Origin: Strongylocentrotus droebachiensis
Lineage: Eukaryota > Echinodermata > Echinoidea > Camarodonta > Strongylocentrotidae
Length of the DNA stretch: 64,000 nucleotides
NCBI GenBank assembly: GCA_035222895.1
Contig: JAVYIG010000876.1
Span: forward strand, 186,001-250,000
Reading direction: 5' to 3'
Shown: piece after piece, positions 49,857 to 62,290 of the stretch
How the letters are laid out: each line of letters starts with the position of its first letter
How positions within the stretch are numbered: the first letter of the stretch is position 1
Notes under the pieces: generated by a model
The model's input: the letters and a program-made list of their open reading frames with translations, nothing else
Database searches by the model: none
What the model was told of the DNA's origin: nothing
Position numbers and translations under genes: made by a program

Positions 49857-51415
49857 AATACTAGGGGCATTTACACTGTCATCCAAACACGCCAAAAAAT
49901 GCCAAACCGGAGCCTGGCCGCGATGTTACCAAGGGCAACTACGCATTACCGGCAGACATGCCAAGCCCGAAACATTCCAAATCGAAGTGTGATCTTTTGG
50001 CGTGTTTTGGCGTGTTTTGGCGTGTTTGGCAAGTATAAACGCTCGCAGCTGTAACATCGCGATGTTAGGTGACGTAACTTTAGAAGCGGAGCTAGATGTC
50101 GTCCTTAAAGAAAATGATAGAACGATATATACAAAGAATAACATAAGAGAAGGTGATAGAAGGAAGAAACAAATAATAACATAAGGAATAACATAAGGAA
50201 AGACAGAAAGAGAAAGTGATAGAAGGAAGAAACAAAGAATAACATGAGGAATAACATAAGGAAAGACAGAAAGAGAAAGTGATAGAAGGAAGAAACAAAG
50301 AATAACATGAGGAATAACATAAGGAAAGACAGAAAGAGAAAGTGATAGAATGATAAAAAACAAAGAATAACATAAGAGAAGGTGATAGAAGGAAGAAACA
50401 AAGAATAACATAAGGAAACACAGAAAGAGGGAGTGATAGAATGATAAAAAAAACAAAGAATAACATAAGAGAAGGTGATAGAAGGAAGAAACAAAGAATA
50501 ACATAAGGAAACACAGAAAGAGGGAGTGATAGAATGATAAAAAACAAAGAATAACATAAGAGAAGGTGATAGAAGGAAGAAACAAAGAATAACATAAGGA
50601 AACACAGAAAGAGGGAGTGATAGAATGATAAAAAACAAAGAATAACATAAGAGAAGGTGATAGAAGGAAGAAACAAAGAATAACATAAGGAAACACAGAA
50701 AGAGGGAGTGATAGAATGATAAAAAACAAAGAATAACATAAGAGAAGGTGATAGAAGGAAGAAACAAAGAATAACATAAGGAAACACAGAAAGAGGGAGT
50801 GATAGAATGATAAAAAACAAAGAATAACATAAGAGAAGGTGATAGAAGGAAGAAACAAAGAATAACATAAGAAAACACAGAAAGAGGGAGTGATAGAATG
50901 ATAAAAAACAAAGAATAACATAAGAGAAGGTGATACAAAAGGAAGAAACAAAGAATAACATAATGAAAGACAGAAAGAGAAAGTGATAGAATGATAAAAA
51001 ACAAAGAATAACATAAGAGAAGGTGATACAAAAGGAAGAAACAAAGAATAAAATAAGGAAACACAGAAAGAGGAAGTGATAGAATGATAAAAAAACAAAG
51101 AATAACATAAGAGAAGGTGATACAAAAGGAAGAAACAAAGAATAACATAAAGAAAGACAGAAAGAGAAGGTGATAGAAGGAAGTGATAAAGAATAACATA
51201 AGAGAAGGTGATAGAAGGAATAACAAAGAATAACAAGGAAAGCTAGAAAGAGGAAAGTGTTTGCATCGGAGTGCCGCGCATGCGCATTACCAACTGAAAC
51301 ACGCCAAAACATCACTGAGCTTTTCAGTCGGTGATGTTTTCCGCACAAGTGTAAACGGGTGCGCGAAACATCGCGACTTTTCAAAATGAGGTATTTTACA
51401 GTATAAATGCGCCTA
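49857..51415. mobile_element. 1.56-kb TIR element with an internal minisatellite
   Basis: The ends GGGCATTTACACTGT (left) and ACAGTATAAATGCGC (right) are inverted copies with a few mismatches. Both subterminal regions carry ACACGCCAAAAC/GTTTTGGCGTGTTT motifs and CATCGCGATGTT or ACATCGCGA. The interior is a 91-bp tandem array. No transposase frame, so non-autonomous. Confidence 0.65.
50105..51240. repeat. 91-bp minisatellite, about 12 copies
   Basis: Unit contains GATAGAAGGAAGAAACAAAG, AATAACATAAGGAAACACAG and AAAGAGGGAGTGATAGAATG. Adjacent copies are nearly identical in the middle of the array and more divergent at the edges. The length leaves all three minus-strand frames open for 370-436 codons; these are repeat artefacts. 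Confidence 0.92.
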
Positions 51416-51419
51416 ATGT

Positions 51420-53600
51420 AGGGCTATAGGTGCAATGGTTTTATGTGTTTGATGTTTTTGTATCTTAAAAACAACAATAGCAGCAGCAACAACAACAACA
51501 ACAGCAGCAACAAAACAATCAGGAACATCAACATTTGAGAAAAAAATGATGTCCGATGTACTTTCATACATGGAGTTTTTAATGAACTTTGCTTCCCACC
51601 TTAAAGATTGAAAATCATTTATATAGGTGTTGATTTAAAATTTGATTCCAGTCTTTCATTCATGATAAGTTGATCATTGTTTGAAAAAGATTTATATACT
51701 TAAAAATGAAAGGGACGTGTTATGTGTGAAACAATGTCAAGTTGTCAACTGTATAGTTGCTGTGCTGAAACTATAAATATACAGCTTTATTACACTGTTT
51801 ATGGCAGATCACATTTGTATTTCACCATTATTATGTATGAACGCAATAAATTTTGTAACTGCCTCTAAAAATCTGCTGTACAGCATGTCATAACCTCCCA
51901 AAGACCATCAAAGGGGTCCTCATGTACATAAACATAAAAACGAACATCAGAATTTCATACATGTACACATGTATGCTAATTAACATATGAAAACGTCATG
52001 TTTGCAGACAGAGACATAATATAAAGGAGCCTTGGGAATAATAAGTGCTTTTAAGAGCTCTTTTATGTATGCAGCAAACAATTTTTAAGAGTGCATTTAG
52101 ACGTAAAGATGTGTACACTGTACATGAGATCAAAGTATGTTTATTGCATTGTAACCCATTTTAATGCATACACATTCACATGTACATTGTATGTTTATAC
52201 CGGTATGTTTGAAATTGCCCAAGTTATAAAGTGTGCAGAGCTTGGCATTAACTTATAGACCCCATAATAAACTCTGACTTTTGAAATTAGACCTCTAACA
52301 AAAAAAGAGAAGAAGGAGAGTGCAGCCTTGCAGTATGCAATATCTGTTGACTAAAAAAATGCTTCCCCTTTTTCTTCAATTTAAGAATTTAAGTTCATCC
52401 TTGTATTTTTAAATGAATATGTCTCATCTTTGACATGAAACTAGAAAAGTCCCATTTATGGATTATAACTGTTTTAATAGATGAAACTCCCTTTAAAAAA
52501 AGCTTCATTTTGATGAGGGATCCAATGCAACAAGTACACATTAGCCAAATCAAGTGGAAATTCAACCTTACATCTCTTACAACTCGCTCATGAATTCTGC
52601 TCAGAATGTATTTTTCCAACATTATTGATAAGAAAAAAAGACGGGCGTGACCGAGTGAATGCCAGGTATCCGTCTGATATACCTGCAGCGTTTTGATTAA
52701 TTCAATAAATATGTGCATTACTCAGGAGTAAGTGAAGTGGGCAGCAAAAAATACGCTATTCTAGCTTCCGTTGAAATATATTCATGCCTAAAAGGCAGGA
52801 CAATCTGTAGTGTGGTTATCGCATAACTTCCCACAGGCAGTTGTTGAAGTAGTCCTACATATGCATGTTGTAATTGCAGGATCATTGTCCCTTTCCTTGA
52901 GTAATCTGTGTTATATAACTCTCGAGTTGTTGCATAGTCTGTCAGTATTGGAAATTACAAGTCCTTTTTTGGTTTTATTAAACATCCATGTCTATAACAG
53001 TATATCAATATCTTTAAATTCTTAAATTATCTGCTTAGAGGCTGAAGGATATTGCATCGTATGTCAATTTTTGGAATCTTAATTTTTTTTAGTGATTTTA
53101 ACCCCCTCAATCCCTGCCGGTGTAAACAATTTTTATAATATCTTTTCATATTTCCTTAATATTGGATTCAGTTGATAAAACTTGCCAGATGAAAACATGT
53201 TTTTGTTTCATAAAATATATAAGGTTTCTCTTTGCCCTTGGTACTCTCCATTTTCAAAGAAAGATATATAATAAACAAAAAACAAACAAAAAACAGGAAT
53301 GTAAGAACAATCAGATAAGAGGGATTTTTCTGTTTAATTGCAGCAAATTTATGAAATTTTTCCGGAACTTCATAATGTATTATCCCAGTGTTTTGAAATA
53401 GAAAAATTTGTACACTTTTATATTACTTTTAATTAAGTTGAATAATACCTTTCATATTTTTCTCAAGAAAGGAACGAGTGATGCTGAAAGGCGTAGGCAT
53501 ATTGGTACAATGCTTCGCCTGACACAAAGTGTAATTAGTGGGAGCCATGAAACTATAAATACACAACATTATGCCTTGATAATATAGCAGTAGACACACA
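51420..53600. other. ERG intron 2, no recognised feature
   Basis: AT-rich intron with a CAA/CAG-rich microsatellite near 51465-51515. No coding exon or repeat pair could be supported. Confidence 0.5.
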
Positions 53601-53619
53601 GACAATTAACATCAGCCAA

Positions 53620-54600
53620 GGTTGTAGTGATATTAGATTCTCTAATGAGGCATAAAGAGTTTGTGCTTTACAGTCCAAGAAAAAGAGAGAATATATCGCT
53701 CCTCAAGGATTGTATGTTTGGAGCCATAAGGGCAGTAATTGATAATTTTACACAGAGTTAACACCTTTCTTGCTCCAAACAGATAACCTTGTCTCTACTT
53801 CTTGTTTCTAATATTTCATTTAGATTTTTTAATGAGGCATAAAGAGTTTGTGCTTTTAATACAGTCCAAGAAAAAGAGAGAATATATTGCTCCTCAAGGA
53901 TTGTATGTTTGGAACCAGAAGGACATTGATTAATAATTTGACAGAGAGTTAATGCCTTTTTAGCTTTTAACAGATAACCTTGTCTCTATTTCTTGTTTTT
54001 GATATTACATTTAGATTTTGTAATGAGGCATAAAGAGTTTGTGCTTTATAGTTCTAGAAAAAGAGAGAATATATCGCTCCTCAAGGTTTGTCTGTTTGGA
54101 GCGGAAAAAGGCAGTATTTACTTGTTTACAGATAATGCCCTTTAGGGTCCAAAACAGATAATATTGTCTCTACTTCTTGTTTTTGATATTACATTTAGAT
54201 TTTTTAATGAGGAATAAAGAGTTTGTCCTTTATAGTCTAAGAAAACAAGAGAATATATTGCTCCTATAGAATCATCTGTTCGAGCCAGAAGGGCAGTAAC
54301 TCATGATTTGACAGCGAGTTAACGCCTTTGTGGCTTCTAACAGATTATATTGTCTCTACTTCTGTTTATATCTAATATGTAATGATGAGTTTGTGATTTA
54401 CAGTTAAAGAAAAAAAAGAAGAGAATATTGTCTTTTTTGAGCCAGAAGGGCATTAACTCATAATTGGAAAGAGAGTTAACGCCTTTCGAGGTCCAAACAG
54501 ATGGTATTATCTCTACTTGATGTTTTCATTCACAGTGTAATGATATTCCATATAGATTCTGTAATGCAGCGTAAAGAGTCGTATTTTCATCTTGTTTGTA
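53620..54600. repeat. ~188-bp degenerate satellite, 5-6 copies (left part)
   Basis: Units near 53644, 53832, 54019, 54208 and 54380 share TAATGAGGCATAAAGAGTTT, AAAAAGAGAGAATATATCGC and TAACCTTGTCTCTACTTCTT. Continues as diverged copies at 57430-57800 beyond an inserted transposon. Confidence 0.8.
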
Positions 54601-55619
54601 ATAACATTTACACATAGATGTGGAAATGGAGCATTAACTCTTTATGCGCCACTTAAAAAACCCCCCTGTGCCACATTCTTTTAGGGTCACACATTTCGAG
54701 GGAATCTTTATTGACTCTGCTGAATCAAGAGGCTATAACTCTTCACTGGATGATCATGATGAAAAATATTGTGCAGCAAAGTTGTAGACCGGAAAACGTG
54801 CTTTTCGATGAACCGTCATTTGTTATATTTTGAATTATCATTTTTATAATAATCATAATTATATAATGTTTAATTTTTCTTATTTACGGCAGTTTTTTAT
54901 CCCTCTAGAATTTCTTATTTAGCAATGATAAGACATCTTCAAATCGAATCTATTAGAAAGGTGGACTTCTTACCTTTCTTTACATACCTTGCTCAAGTAT
55001 TCTAACAATTCAGAAGGTTAGTATTTAGGTTGTTGAAGAAAAGAAGTTCAATAGGGAGAGACTTGAAAGTACCCCGCTCAGCCACCCTTGACAATGGGCT
55101 AATCTGCCCATTGAAATCCCTATTACCCCAGGTTATTGTCAATGTCCGGTTTAGAGGGGCATGAAAAGGGACGTCGTGGGGATGTTTTTCTTTGTTGTGC
55201 CATGATAAGTCAATAAGAAATAAGAGAATGTTATTGATTTTGCCCACTGGTATGAGCATGTAAAAATGGTATAGGCATAATATATTATATGTGATATACA
55301 TGACATAATCAGCATCTTATTGAAATGTCTCATTATGAATGTTCACCGCATCTGTTCTCTCACCTTCTTTACCCCTCAATAAAATTGATTTCAAGTACAT
55401 TTATCACAGCCATAGATATACAAAGAAAGAATGAATCAATCTTAAAATATAAACTATATTGCATTGTTTTCCATTTACTTTATTGTGAGAGAGCTTATTA
55501 TCAGAAATGATTGACGAGTGGAGTATGCAATGAATAAAATATGGAGAACGGACGTGAGAGACATTATGAGAGAGAAATAGTGATATGAAATGAAAGGACT
55601 TTACTGTGAATAAAGATTA

Positions 55620-56700
55620 TAAGAGAAAGAGATAAAGATGACGGCAAGACAGGATACATATTGATACGAAAATAACAATAATAATGAGATAGAGATGACG
55701 GAAAGAAAGAGAGTAAACACTGATAGCATAAGAATGAATAAAGATAATAAGAGAAAGATATAGAGATGACGGCAAGACATAGGGTACATATAGATAGGAA
55801 AATGATAATAATAATAAGATAGAGATGACGGAAAGAAAGAGAGTAAACACTGATAGCATAAGAATGAATAAAGATAATAAGAGAAAGATATAGAGATGAC
55901 GGCAAGACATAGGGTACATATAGATAGGAAAATGATAATAATAAAAAGATAGAGATGACGGAAAGAAAGAGAGTAAACACTGATAGCACAAGAATGAATA
56001 AAGATAATAAGAGAAATATATAGAGATGACGGCAAGACATAGGATACATATTGATAGGAAAATAATAATAATAATAAGATAGAGATGACGGCAAGAAAGA
56101 GAGTAAACACTGATAGCATAAGAATGAATAAAGATAATAAGAGAAAGATATACAGATGACGGCAAGACATAGGGTACATATAGATAGGAAAATGATAATA
56201 ATAATAAGATAGAGATGACGGCAAGAAAGAGAGTAAACACTGATAGCATAAGAATGAATAAAGATAATAAGAGAAAGATATAGAGATGACGGCAAGACAT
56301 AGGGTACATAATTATAGATAGGAAAATGATAATAATAATAAGATAGAGATGACGGAAAGAAAGAGAGTAAACACTGATAGCATAAGAATGAATAAAGATA
56401 ATAAGAGAAAGATATAGAGATGACGGCAAGACATAGGGTACATATAGATAGGAAAATGATAATAATAATGAGATAGAGATGACGGCAAGAAAGAGAGTAT
56501 TACACTCATAGCATAATAATGAATAAAGATAATAAGAAAAAGATATACAGATGACGGCAAGACATAGGGTACATATAGATAGGAAAATGATAATAATAAT
56601 AAGATAGAGATGACGGAAAGAAAGAGAGTAAACACTGATAGCATAAGAATGAATAAAGATAATAAAAGAAAGATATAAAGATGACGGCAAGACAGGATAC
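55620..56700. repeat. ~130-bp minisatellite, about 8 copies
   Basis: Unit contains GATAGAGATGACGGAAAGAA, GAGAGTAAACACTGATAGCA, GAATGAATAAAGATAATAAG and GACATAGGGTACATATAGAT. Unit edges recur at 55691, 55821 and 55951. Minus-strand open frames of 133-387 codons here are artefacts of the repeat. Confidence 0.92.
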
Positions 56701-57020
56701 ATCTTTCTTTCATTAGTTTTATTCATTCTTATTCTATCACTGTCTACTCTCTTTCTTGCTGTCATCTCTAGCTCTTTCATTAATTTTTATTCATTCTTAT
56801 TCTATCAGTCTACTCTCTTTCTTGCTGTCATCTCTATCTCTTTCTTTCATTATTTTTATTCATTCTTATTCTATCACTGTCTACTCTCTTTCTTGCTGTC
56901 ATCTCTATCTCCTTCTTTCATTTTTTTTATTCATTCTTATTCTATCAGTCTACTCTCTTTCTTGCTGTCATCTCTAGCTCTTTCATTAATTTTTATTCAT
57001 TCTTATTCTATCAGTCTACT
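56701..57020. repeat. inverted minisatellite arm, ~68-bp units
   Basis: Units such as CTACTCTCTTTCTTGCTGTC followed by TTTATTCATTCTTATTCTAT are reverse-complement relatives of half a unit in 55620-56700. Orientation switches at about 56700, so the two arrays form a long imperfect foldback. Confidence 0.85.
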
Positions 57021-57021
57021 C

Positions 57022-57162
57022 TCAGGGAACACTTTTATCACTAGAGTCTTCGTCACTGCTCGATTCGTCGGAATCAGAGTCCATGCTCCATGCTTCCATA
57101 GTAACAAGATCTCGAGCCTCCTCTACACTAAACACACGTTGACGTTTTCCAGCAGGTGCCAT
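57022..57162 (-). pseudogene. piggyBac-like transposase, N-terminal remnant (46 codons)
   Basis: ATG at 57162, stop at 57022. Starts MAPAGKRQRVFSVEEARDLV and continues into an acidic Asp/Ser run (SDSDESSSDEDSSD). A basic start, an EEA-type helix and an acidic Ser/Asp stretch are the usual opening of piggyBac/PGBD transposases. The catalytic DDD domain and Cys-rich C terminus are absent, replaced by minisatellite. The family call is inference from the motif and TTAA ends. Confidence 0.55.
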
Positions 57163-57429
57163 CGTAACATCAGTAAAAAAAATCCAAAGAAAACCGCTAA
57201 ATACACGGTAATTTCGAATGTAACACTATGAAGAAAAACAGTTTACCGGAAAGTGTGCGATGTATACAATGTAAACAATAGTAAACGCAACGCGTGGCTA
57301 CACACTGCGAGCGGTATTATGAATGTCTAATTGACTCGTATACATCTGTGCAAAAATGCGAAGTTGGCACGCCTACGTCCGTGCAAATCGGCGAACAAAG
57401 CAAACAAAGAGTTAAAGGTTAAGCTGTAC

Positions 57430-57800
57430 AGATCACGAGAATAGTGAGAGAATATTTCCCTCATTAAAAAAAAAATGTATGTACATCTTGTTTTTAATTA
57501 CAGTGCAGTGATAGTACATTCTTTAATGACTCATTAAGCGTTGTTCCTTCACATATCAAGAACAAAAAAAGAGAGACTATTTTGCTCATTAAATAATGTC
57601 TGTACATCTTGTTTTTAATCATAGTGCCATGTACATGTATGTACATGTAGTACATTCTTTAATGACTGATACAGCGTTGTTCCTTTACATATCAAGAAGG
57701 AAAGAGAGAGAATATTTTGCTCGTCAAACACAGTCTCGGCTTCTTGTTTTTAATCATAGTGTTCAAACACTTGACATGTATTATGTGCATGTTCGTGTCT
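57430..57800. repeat. satellite array, right part
   Basis: Two to three units with ATCTTGTTTTTAAT, TAGTACATTCTTTAATGACT and AAAGAGAGAATATTTTGCTC, related to the array at 53620-54600. Confidence 0.65.
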
Positions 57801-58260
57801 GCCGGTCTTATTCTGTTCTCAGATAGAAGAGCATTCACCTTTATGTAAATAGGACAATTAATACGCCACTGTGGGTTTTGTTTTACAATACAGTTTACAC
57901 TAGCACCACAGCCTACAAGGTGTGTGTGTATACTAACAAAATTAAATCAATTCTGAAAATTATTTTCTTTGAAGAAACATCTCAAATATTTACAGACTGT
58001 GACATCTTGTAGCAGAAAAAGCTGTGAACTAATCCATTACTTAGACTTGACGCTAAAGTGCGATATTTCGCAGTGATTTGGTGTCGGCAGAGTCGGAGAA
58101 AGATTGGGTTGGTTGATATTTGAACAGTGTGGTAACATTTACACAGAGCACAGATGTTGTTGCAGGCTTTTTTTTGGGGGGGGGGATTCGTTTGGTGTCT
58201 TGTTTTTAATTTCATTAAAGGTAATGTGGCATATTAAATGGTTTCTCGTGAACTCTGTGA
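57801..58260. other. ERG intron 2, no recognised feature
   Basis: AT-rich sequence with a T/G homopolymer run near 58169-58186. Nothing else could be supported. Confidence 0.45.
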
Positions 58261-58271
58261 AATTACTACGT

Positions 58272-58430
58272 TTAGAGAGAGTGTAAAGAGTAGAAAGAGA
58301 GGGAGAAAGAGAGAAGAGGGGGAGGATGAAGGATGAAAGAGAGGGAGGGAGAAAGAGGGGAAAGGAGGGAGGGAGAGAGAGGGGAAAGGAGGGAGGGAGA
58401 GAGGGGGGAAAGGAGGGAGAAAGAAAGATA
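58272..58430. repeat. GGGAGA/GAAA-rich purine tract
   Basis: About 160 bp of nearly pure purine on the plus strand, with repeated AAAGGAGGGAGGGAGAGA. Confidence 0.85.
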
Positions 58431-59026
58431 GAAAGACAATGTTATTCACATTAAATCATTTTAAGGGATCTATAAAAGAGAGGTAAAAAAAAATGGCAGA
58501 AATAGAAAGAGGGGATGAGGAGGGGGCGATAGAAAAATGGGTGAGACAGAATAAAATTGTAACAACATTTATGGTGAATGATGAAATTGTGTGAACCCCG
58601 CTTTGATATCTCTATGTTCTCAAACATGGAAATCAACATTGGCCATCACACAACAAAACAACAAAAGAACTACAAAATACAATGTTAATACTAGAAAAGT
58701 GTGGTATACAGGATTTGTACTCCCTAGTTGTCCTAATTGTTATTCAGGGCCATACTACTGTTACTACATGTATATTATGAAACTGCTATACAATCTATGC
58801 TCAGAGATCACATTAATCTAATGTCCTGGCAAATTGTGTAATATATGCTGGAATACAATGTAGTGAATGAGGTACCACGTGCAATTCTGATTTTAATGGG
58901 TGATTTTGCTTTTAATGCGGACATGCTAGCAATGGTGTGTGAGCGAGGTACACAACATCAGCGAACCATAACTGCTGAAGGTGGCCTAGAGGGGGCGGTT
59001 AAAAGAGACTGATAGTATAAGGATAA

Positions 59027-59030
59027 ACAT

Positions 59031-59075
<45 letters not shown>

Positions 59076-59173
59076 GTGGGGTGGGATGAGAAAGGTGGTT
59101 GAGTAGAGAGAGAAAGACATAGAGAGAAAGAGAAAGAGAGAGAGAGAGAGAAAGATGAGGTAAAGAGGTAGAT

Positions 59174-59218
<45 letters not shown>
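59027..59218. repeat. GA microsatellite cluster
   Basis: Three GA dinucleotide tracts (about 59031-59071, 59118-59152 and 59176-59217). Confidence 0.9.
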
Positions 59219-59524
59219 GGTGATGGATATTATGCTAGTATCAAGGTATTAGACCCCAAAAACGAAAAGTAACCTCACATCTAACAAAGATAGAATTCTA
59301 GATGTTTAATTACAATACTGTTCCATCAAGTTATCATTTTTTTTTTTATTGTTTGTCTTCATAAACAAAATGTATCTTATTCACAAGCACGTGTTATGCC
59401 TCCTTTTCTACTCCTTTGTCTTTATGTAGTCTCTATCTTAGTATGTGGGTGACTTTCCATCCCTCAATTCTTGTGTCTAAATTTCAGTCTAGAAATTATT
59501 ATGTTTCCCTCCCTTCCTCTTTCT

Positions 59525-59860
59525 TTTCCTCTCTCTCTCTCTCTGGCTTGTAATCCCAAATTTGACACCAGCTGTCTCAGTCTCTCTCTCCCTCTCTCTC
59601 TGTGACTCCCTCTATCTATATGTATCTTTTCATTCTAGTTTTCTCCATCTCTGCATCAGTCTCTCTCTCTCTCTCTCTCTGCTTCTAGTTTCTGTTTGTC
59701 TTTCTCTGTCTGTCTGTCAGTCTCTTTCTCTCAGTCTCTTTCTCTCTCCCCCTCTCTTTCTCTCTTTGTCTCTCTGTCTCTCTCTGTCTCTCTGTCTCTC
59801 TCTCTGTCTCTCTCCTCTCAGTCTATCTCTCAATCTCTCAATCTCTCTCTTTCTGTTTCT
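59525..59860. repeat. CT microsatellite cluster
   Basis: Long CT and CTGT runs. It lies about 300 bp right of the GA cluster, so the two could pair. A 135-codon Ser/Leu-rich open frame here (59562-59969) is an artefact. Confidence 0.9.
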
Positions 59861-60034
59861 TAAAACAACCCTGTTTCTATCTTACTGCATTCAAACAAGG
59901 TTAATTGTTATGTCCCACTCGCTGGTGCCGGCTGGCTTCTCCGTGTTAATGGCCACATCTCTGGGGTAGAATTGCAAGAAAGAAAAAACCCATCAAATGA
60001 TAGACCTTTTAGCAAATTAAGCATCTATTTGCAA

Positions 60035-60475
60035 AGGTTAATTTGACATGCATGACAAGGACATTGAATACTACACCACTGCACACTAGTCAGACCATTT
60101 GTTAATAATTTGTTGACACCGGTTTCATAAAAGTATACAGAGTATTGACACGTATGCTTCATGCAAAATTGTTCGTCTATTTTCAAAGGTTAATTTGACA
60201 TGCGTAACAAGGACATAAAATGACACAACACTGCACATCACTAGTATGACCATTTGTTAATAATTTGTTGACACCGGTTTCAAAAAATTATACCGAGTAT
60301 TGACATGTATGCTACATGCAAAATTATTTGTCTATTTTCAAAGGTTAATTTGACATGCGTGACAAGGACATAAAATAATACACTGCTGCACACCACTAGT
60401 ATTCCATTTGTTAATAATTTGTTGACACTGATTTCATAACAGTTGTACCATGTAATTACATGTATGCTATATGTA
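60035..60475. repeat. ~150-bp tandem repeat, 3 copies
   Basis: Copies start near 60036, 60187 and 60339 with AAAGGTTAATTTGACATGCG and include TTTGTTAATAATTTGTTGAC. Confidence 0.85.
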
Positions 60476-60679
60476 CAGTTAACTAAATTCTTTATACCCT
60501 TACCAATCTTTTTTGATTTGTCCCAATTTAAACTTCTCGATAATGTGAAATATTAAGGCTTACATTTAAAAGTATTTGGCAAAGGTCCACGTTCAACCAG
60601 TCCACCTTTTATTTCTTCAGTTCAAAACACAAAAACATCAAATTTACAAGGTGTATGAATAATGTAGTTGTTACTGTAC
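60474..60679. repeat. GTTAACTGTA-family element (copy 4)
   Basis: Left end TACAGTTAACTAAATTCTTT; right end TATGAATAATGTAGTTGTTA then CTGTA. In reverse orientation relative to copy 2 internally (AACCAGTCCACCTTTTATT). Confidence 0.75.
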
Positions 60680-60898
60680 ATGTAAAATTGAAGTTGTGCA
60701 TAATTATTCATGCGATTAAAACTGGATGGGTTTTTTGACACATTGCTTTTACAGTGTGCAAGAGGACAATTATTTGGGCACTGACCTGCCCTGTCTACCA
60801 TAGTATTCTCAATGTTGTAAATGTAGGGTAATTGTTCCCAGCTTTGATTGTTGTAAGCCTGGTCATAATTCACAATGTCATTTATGAGTCAATGATTG

Positions 60899-61231
60899 CC
60901 CTGGGGTGTTTCACAAAGATTTTAATTTGAAATTATCTCTAACTTGGACTTAACAATTATGGAAAGCTGTTAGCATCTTTGAAAATATTTTGTAAAAGTT
61001 ATTTTAAAAGGCATATAATGTTGTTTCAAACATTCATATTGTCTATATTATCAAAGAGATTTCAATGTTCTTGATGTGGAATTTATGAAAAGTCTAAAAT
61101 ACTTTAATTTTTGCTTTTGAATGTATTTTTTTAAAGGCTACGAATGGCTCTCCATAATGTTTAAGTCCAACCAGGCCTGAGTCCAACTTAGTGTTAAGTT
61201 TGACTTATGATCTTTGTGAAACACCCCCTGG
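60899..61231. repeat. foldback element with GTGTTTCACAAAGA ends (copy 2)
   Basis: CCCTGGGGTGTTTCACAAAG pairs with CTTTGTGAAACACCCCCTGG. The element is flanked by a 47-bp direct repeat (60858-60904 and 61227-61273), each copy starting CCTGGTCATAATTCAC. Confidence 0.8.
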
Positions 61232-61419
61232 TCATAATTCACGATGACATTTCGGAGTCAATGATCGCCCTGGTTTCATTTATAGGTTGTGTTGCCAAGC
61301 AGTATTAGTGGAAGCTACGGCTGTTACACTGAATGAAGGCAAACATGAACTGCTTTTGTCTTCTTCTGAAGTTATATTGTAATTCGTTAGAAATATAAGT
61401 TAAAAGTTATCCTCATGTA

Positions 61420-61690
61420 TATTTTTATTATTATTATTATTACTTATACCATGCTTTACCCATAAGGCCCAAAGAGCTTACAGTGAATGAAAATAAAAAT
61501 TACATAAATACATATAATTAGAAAAAAAAGTCTTACAACTACAAACTGCAAAAAAGACGTGTTTTTAAGGCCTTTTTGAAGGTAATAACTGATGGAGACT
61601 GCCTGATTCTAAGTGGTAGATCATTCCAACGTTTTGAGGCAGATACAGTAAATGTCCTGTCACCGGCTAATGTGCGGGTAACTGCATATA
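61420..61690. repeat. ATT-tailed interspersed repeat remnant
   Basis: An ATT tract at 61424-61441 is followed by TATACCATGCTTTACCCATA, AAAGACGTGTTTTTAAGGCC and TGGTAGATCATTCCAACGTT. It has the look of an old interspersed repeat, class unknown. Confidence 0.4.
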
Positions 61691-61971
61691 TGTTTCTCAT
61701 ATATTGTACAAATTAATGCACTACAATAATTTGAAAGTTGTTTCAATAATTTTATCCAATAGACATGTAATTGTCATGTTTTTGTATGACCTTTGTGAAT
61801 CTTGATTAAACCCAGAAAAAACTGAATAATAGCGAGCATTCTTAGCTTTCATTAGCAAGAGCCTACAATGTACAGACATACAAGTGTATACAGTATGCAT
61901 CTCTTGTATTTCATCTTCAGCAAACGTACATGTAACTATTCCCCGTAGTATAATTAGTTTGCCTGCCTGCA

Positions 61972-62290
61972 GTAGCATTGTGATGTTAATCATGTTTTTT
62001 AATGAATAAATCATCTACATCACTCATACATGCCTCCTATGCATATATTGCACCAAATTATCATTCAGTGCAGGCCGGTGTTTTCCATTTGATATACTAG
62101 CGCTTCGGGCATATATATCCCCACACCTGTGTAGCATTGTGATGTTAATCATGTTTTTTTAATGAATAAATCATCTACATCACTCATACATGCCTCCTAT
62201 GCATATTGCACCAAATTATCATTCAGTGCAGGCCTGTGTGTTTTCCATTTGATATACGAGCGCTTCGGGTATGTATCTCCCCAGCACACC
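61972..62290. repeat. 159-bp tandem duplication
   Basis: Two copies start GTAGCATTGTGATGTTAATC at 61972 and 62131 and include ATTATCATTCAGTGCAGGCC. Differences are few (a short indel in GCATATATTGC). Confidence 0.85.

Larger units (their letters stand above)
54632..57414 (-). mobile_element. decayed piggyBac-like element with minisatellite interior
   Basis: Begins TTAACTCTTTATGCGCC and ends CAAACAAAGAGTTAA, so TTAA with CTCTTT inverted ends, the hallmark of piggyBac-type insertion. 252 bp inside the right end is an ATG-led frame resembling a piggyBac transposase N terminus. The interior is occupied by two oppositely oriented minisatellite arrays. It interrupts a satellite array found on both sides. 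Confidence 0.6.

Noticed and set aside
50092-51384. Minus-strand open frames of 373-436 codons
   Set aside because: All three minus frames are open at once over a 91-bp minisatellite; the peptides are repeats of the array, rich in Phe, Leu and Ser, not a protein.
55564-56780. Minus-strand open frames of 133-387 codons
   Set aside because: Same effect over a 130-bp minisatellite; hydrophobic repeat peptides without domain features.
59562-59969. 135-codon Ser/Leu-rich frame
   Set aside because: Encoded by CT microsatellites.
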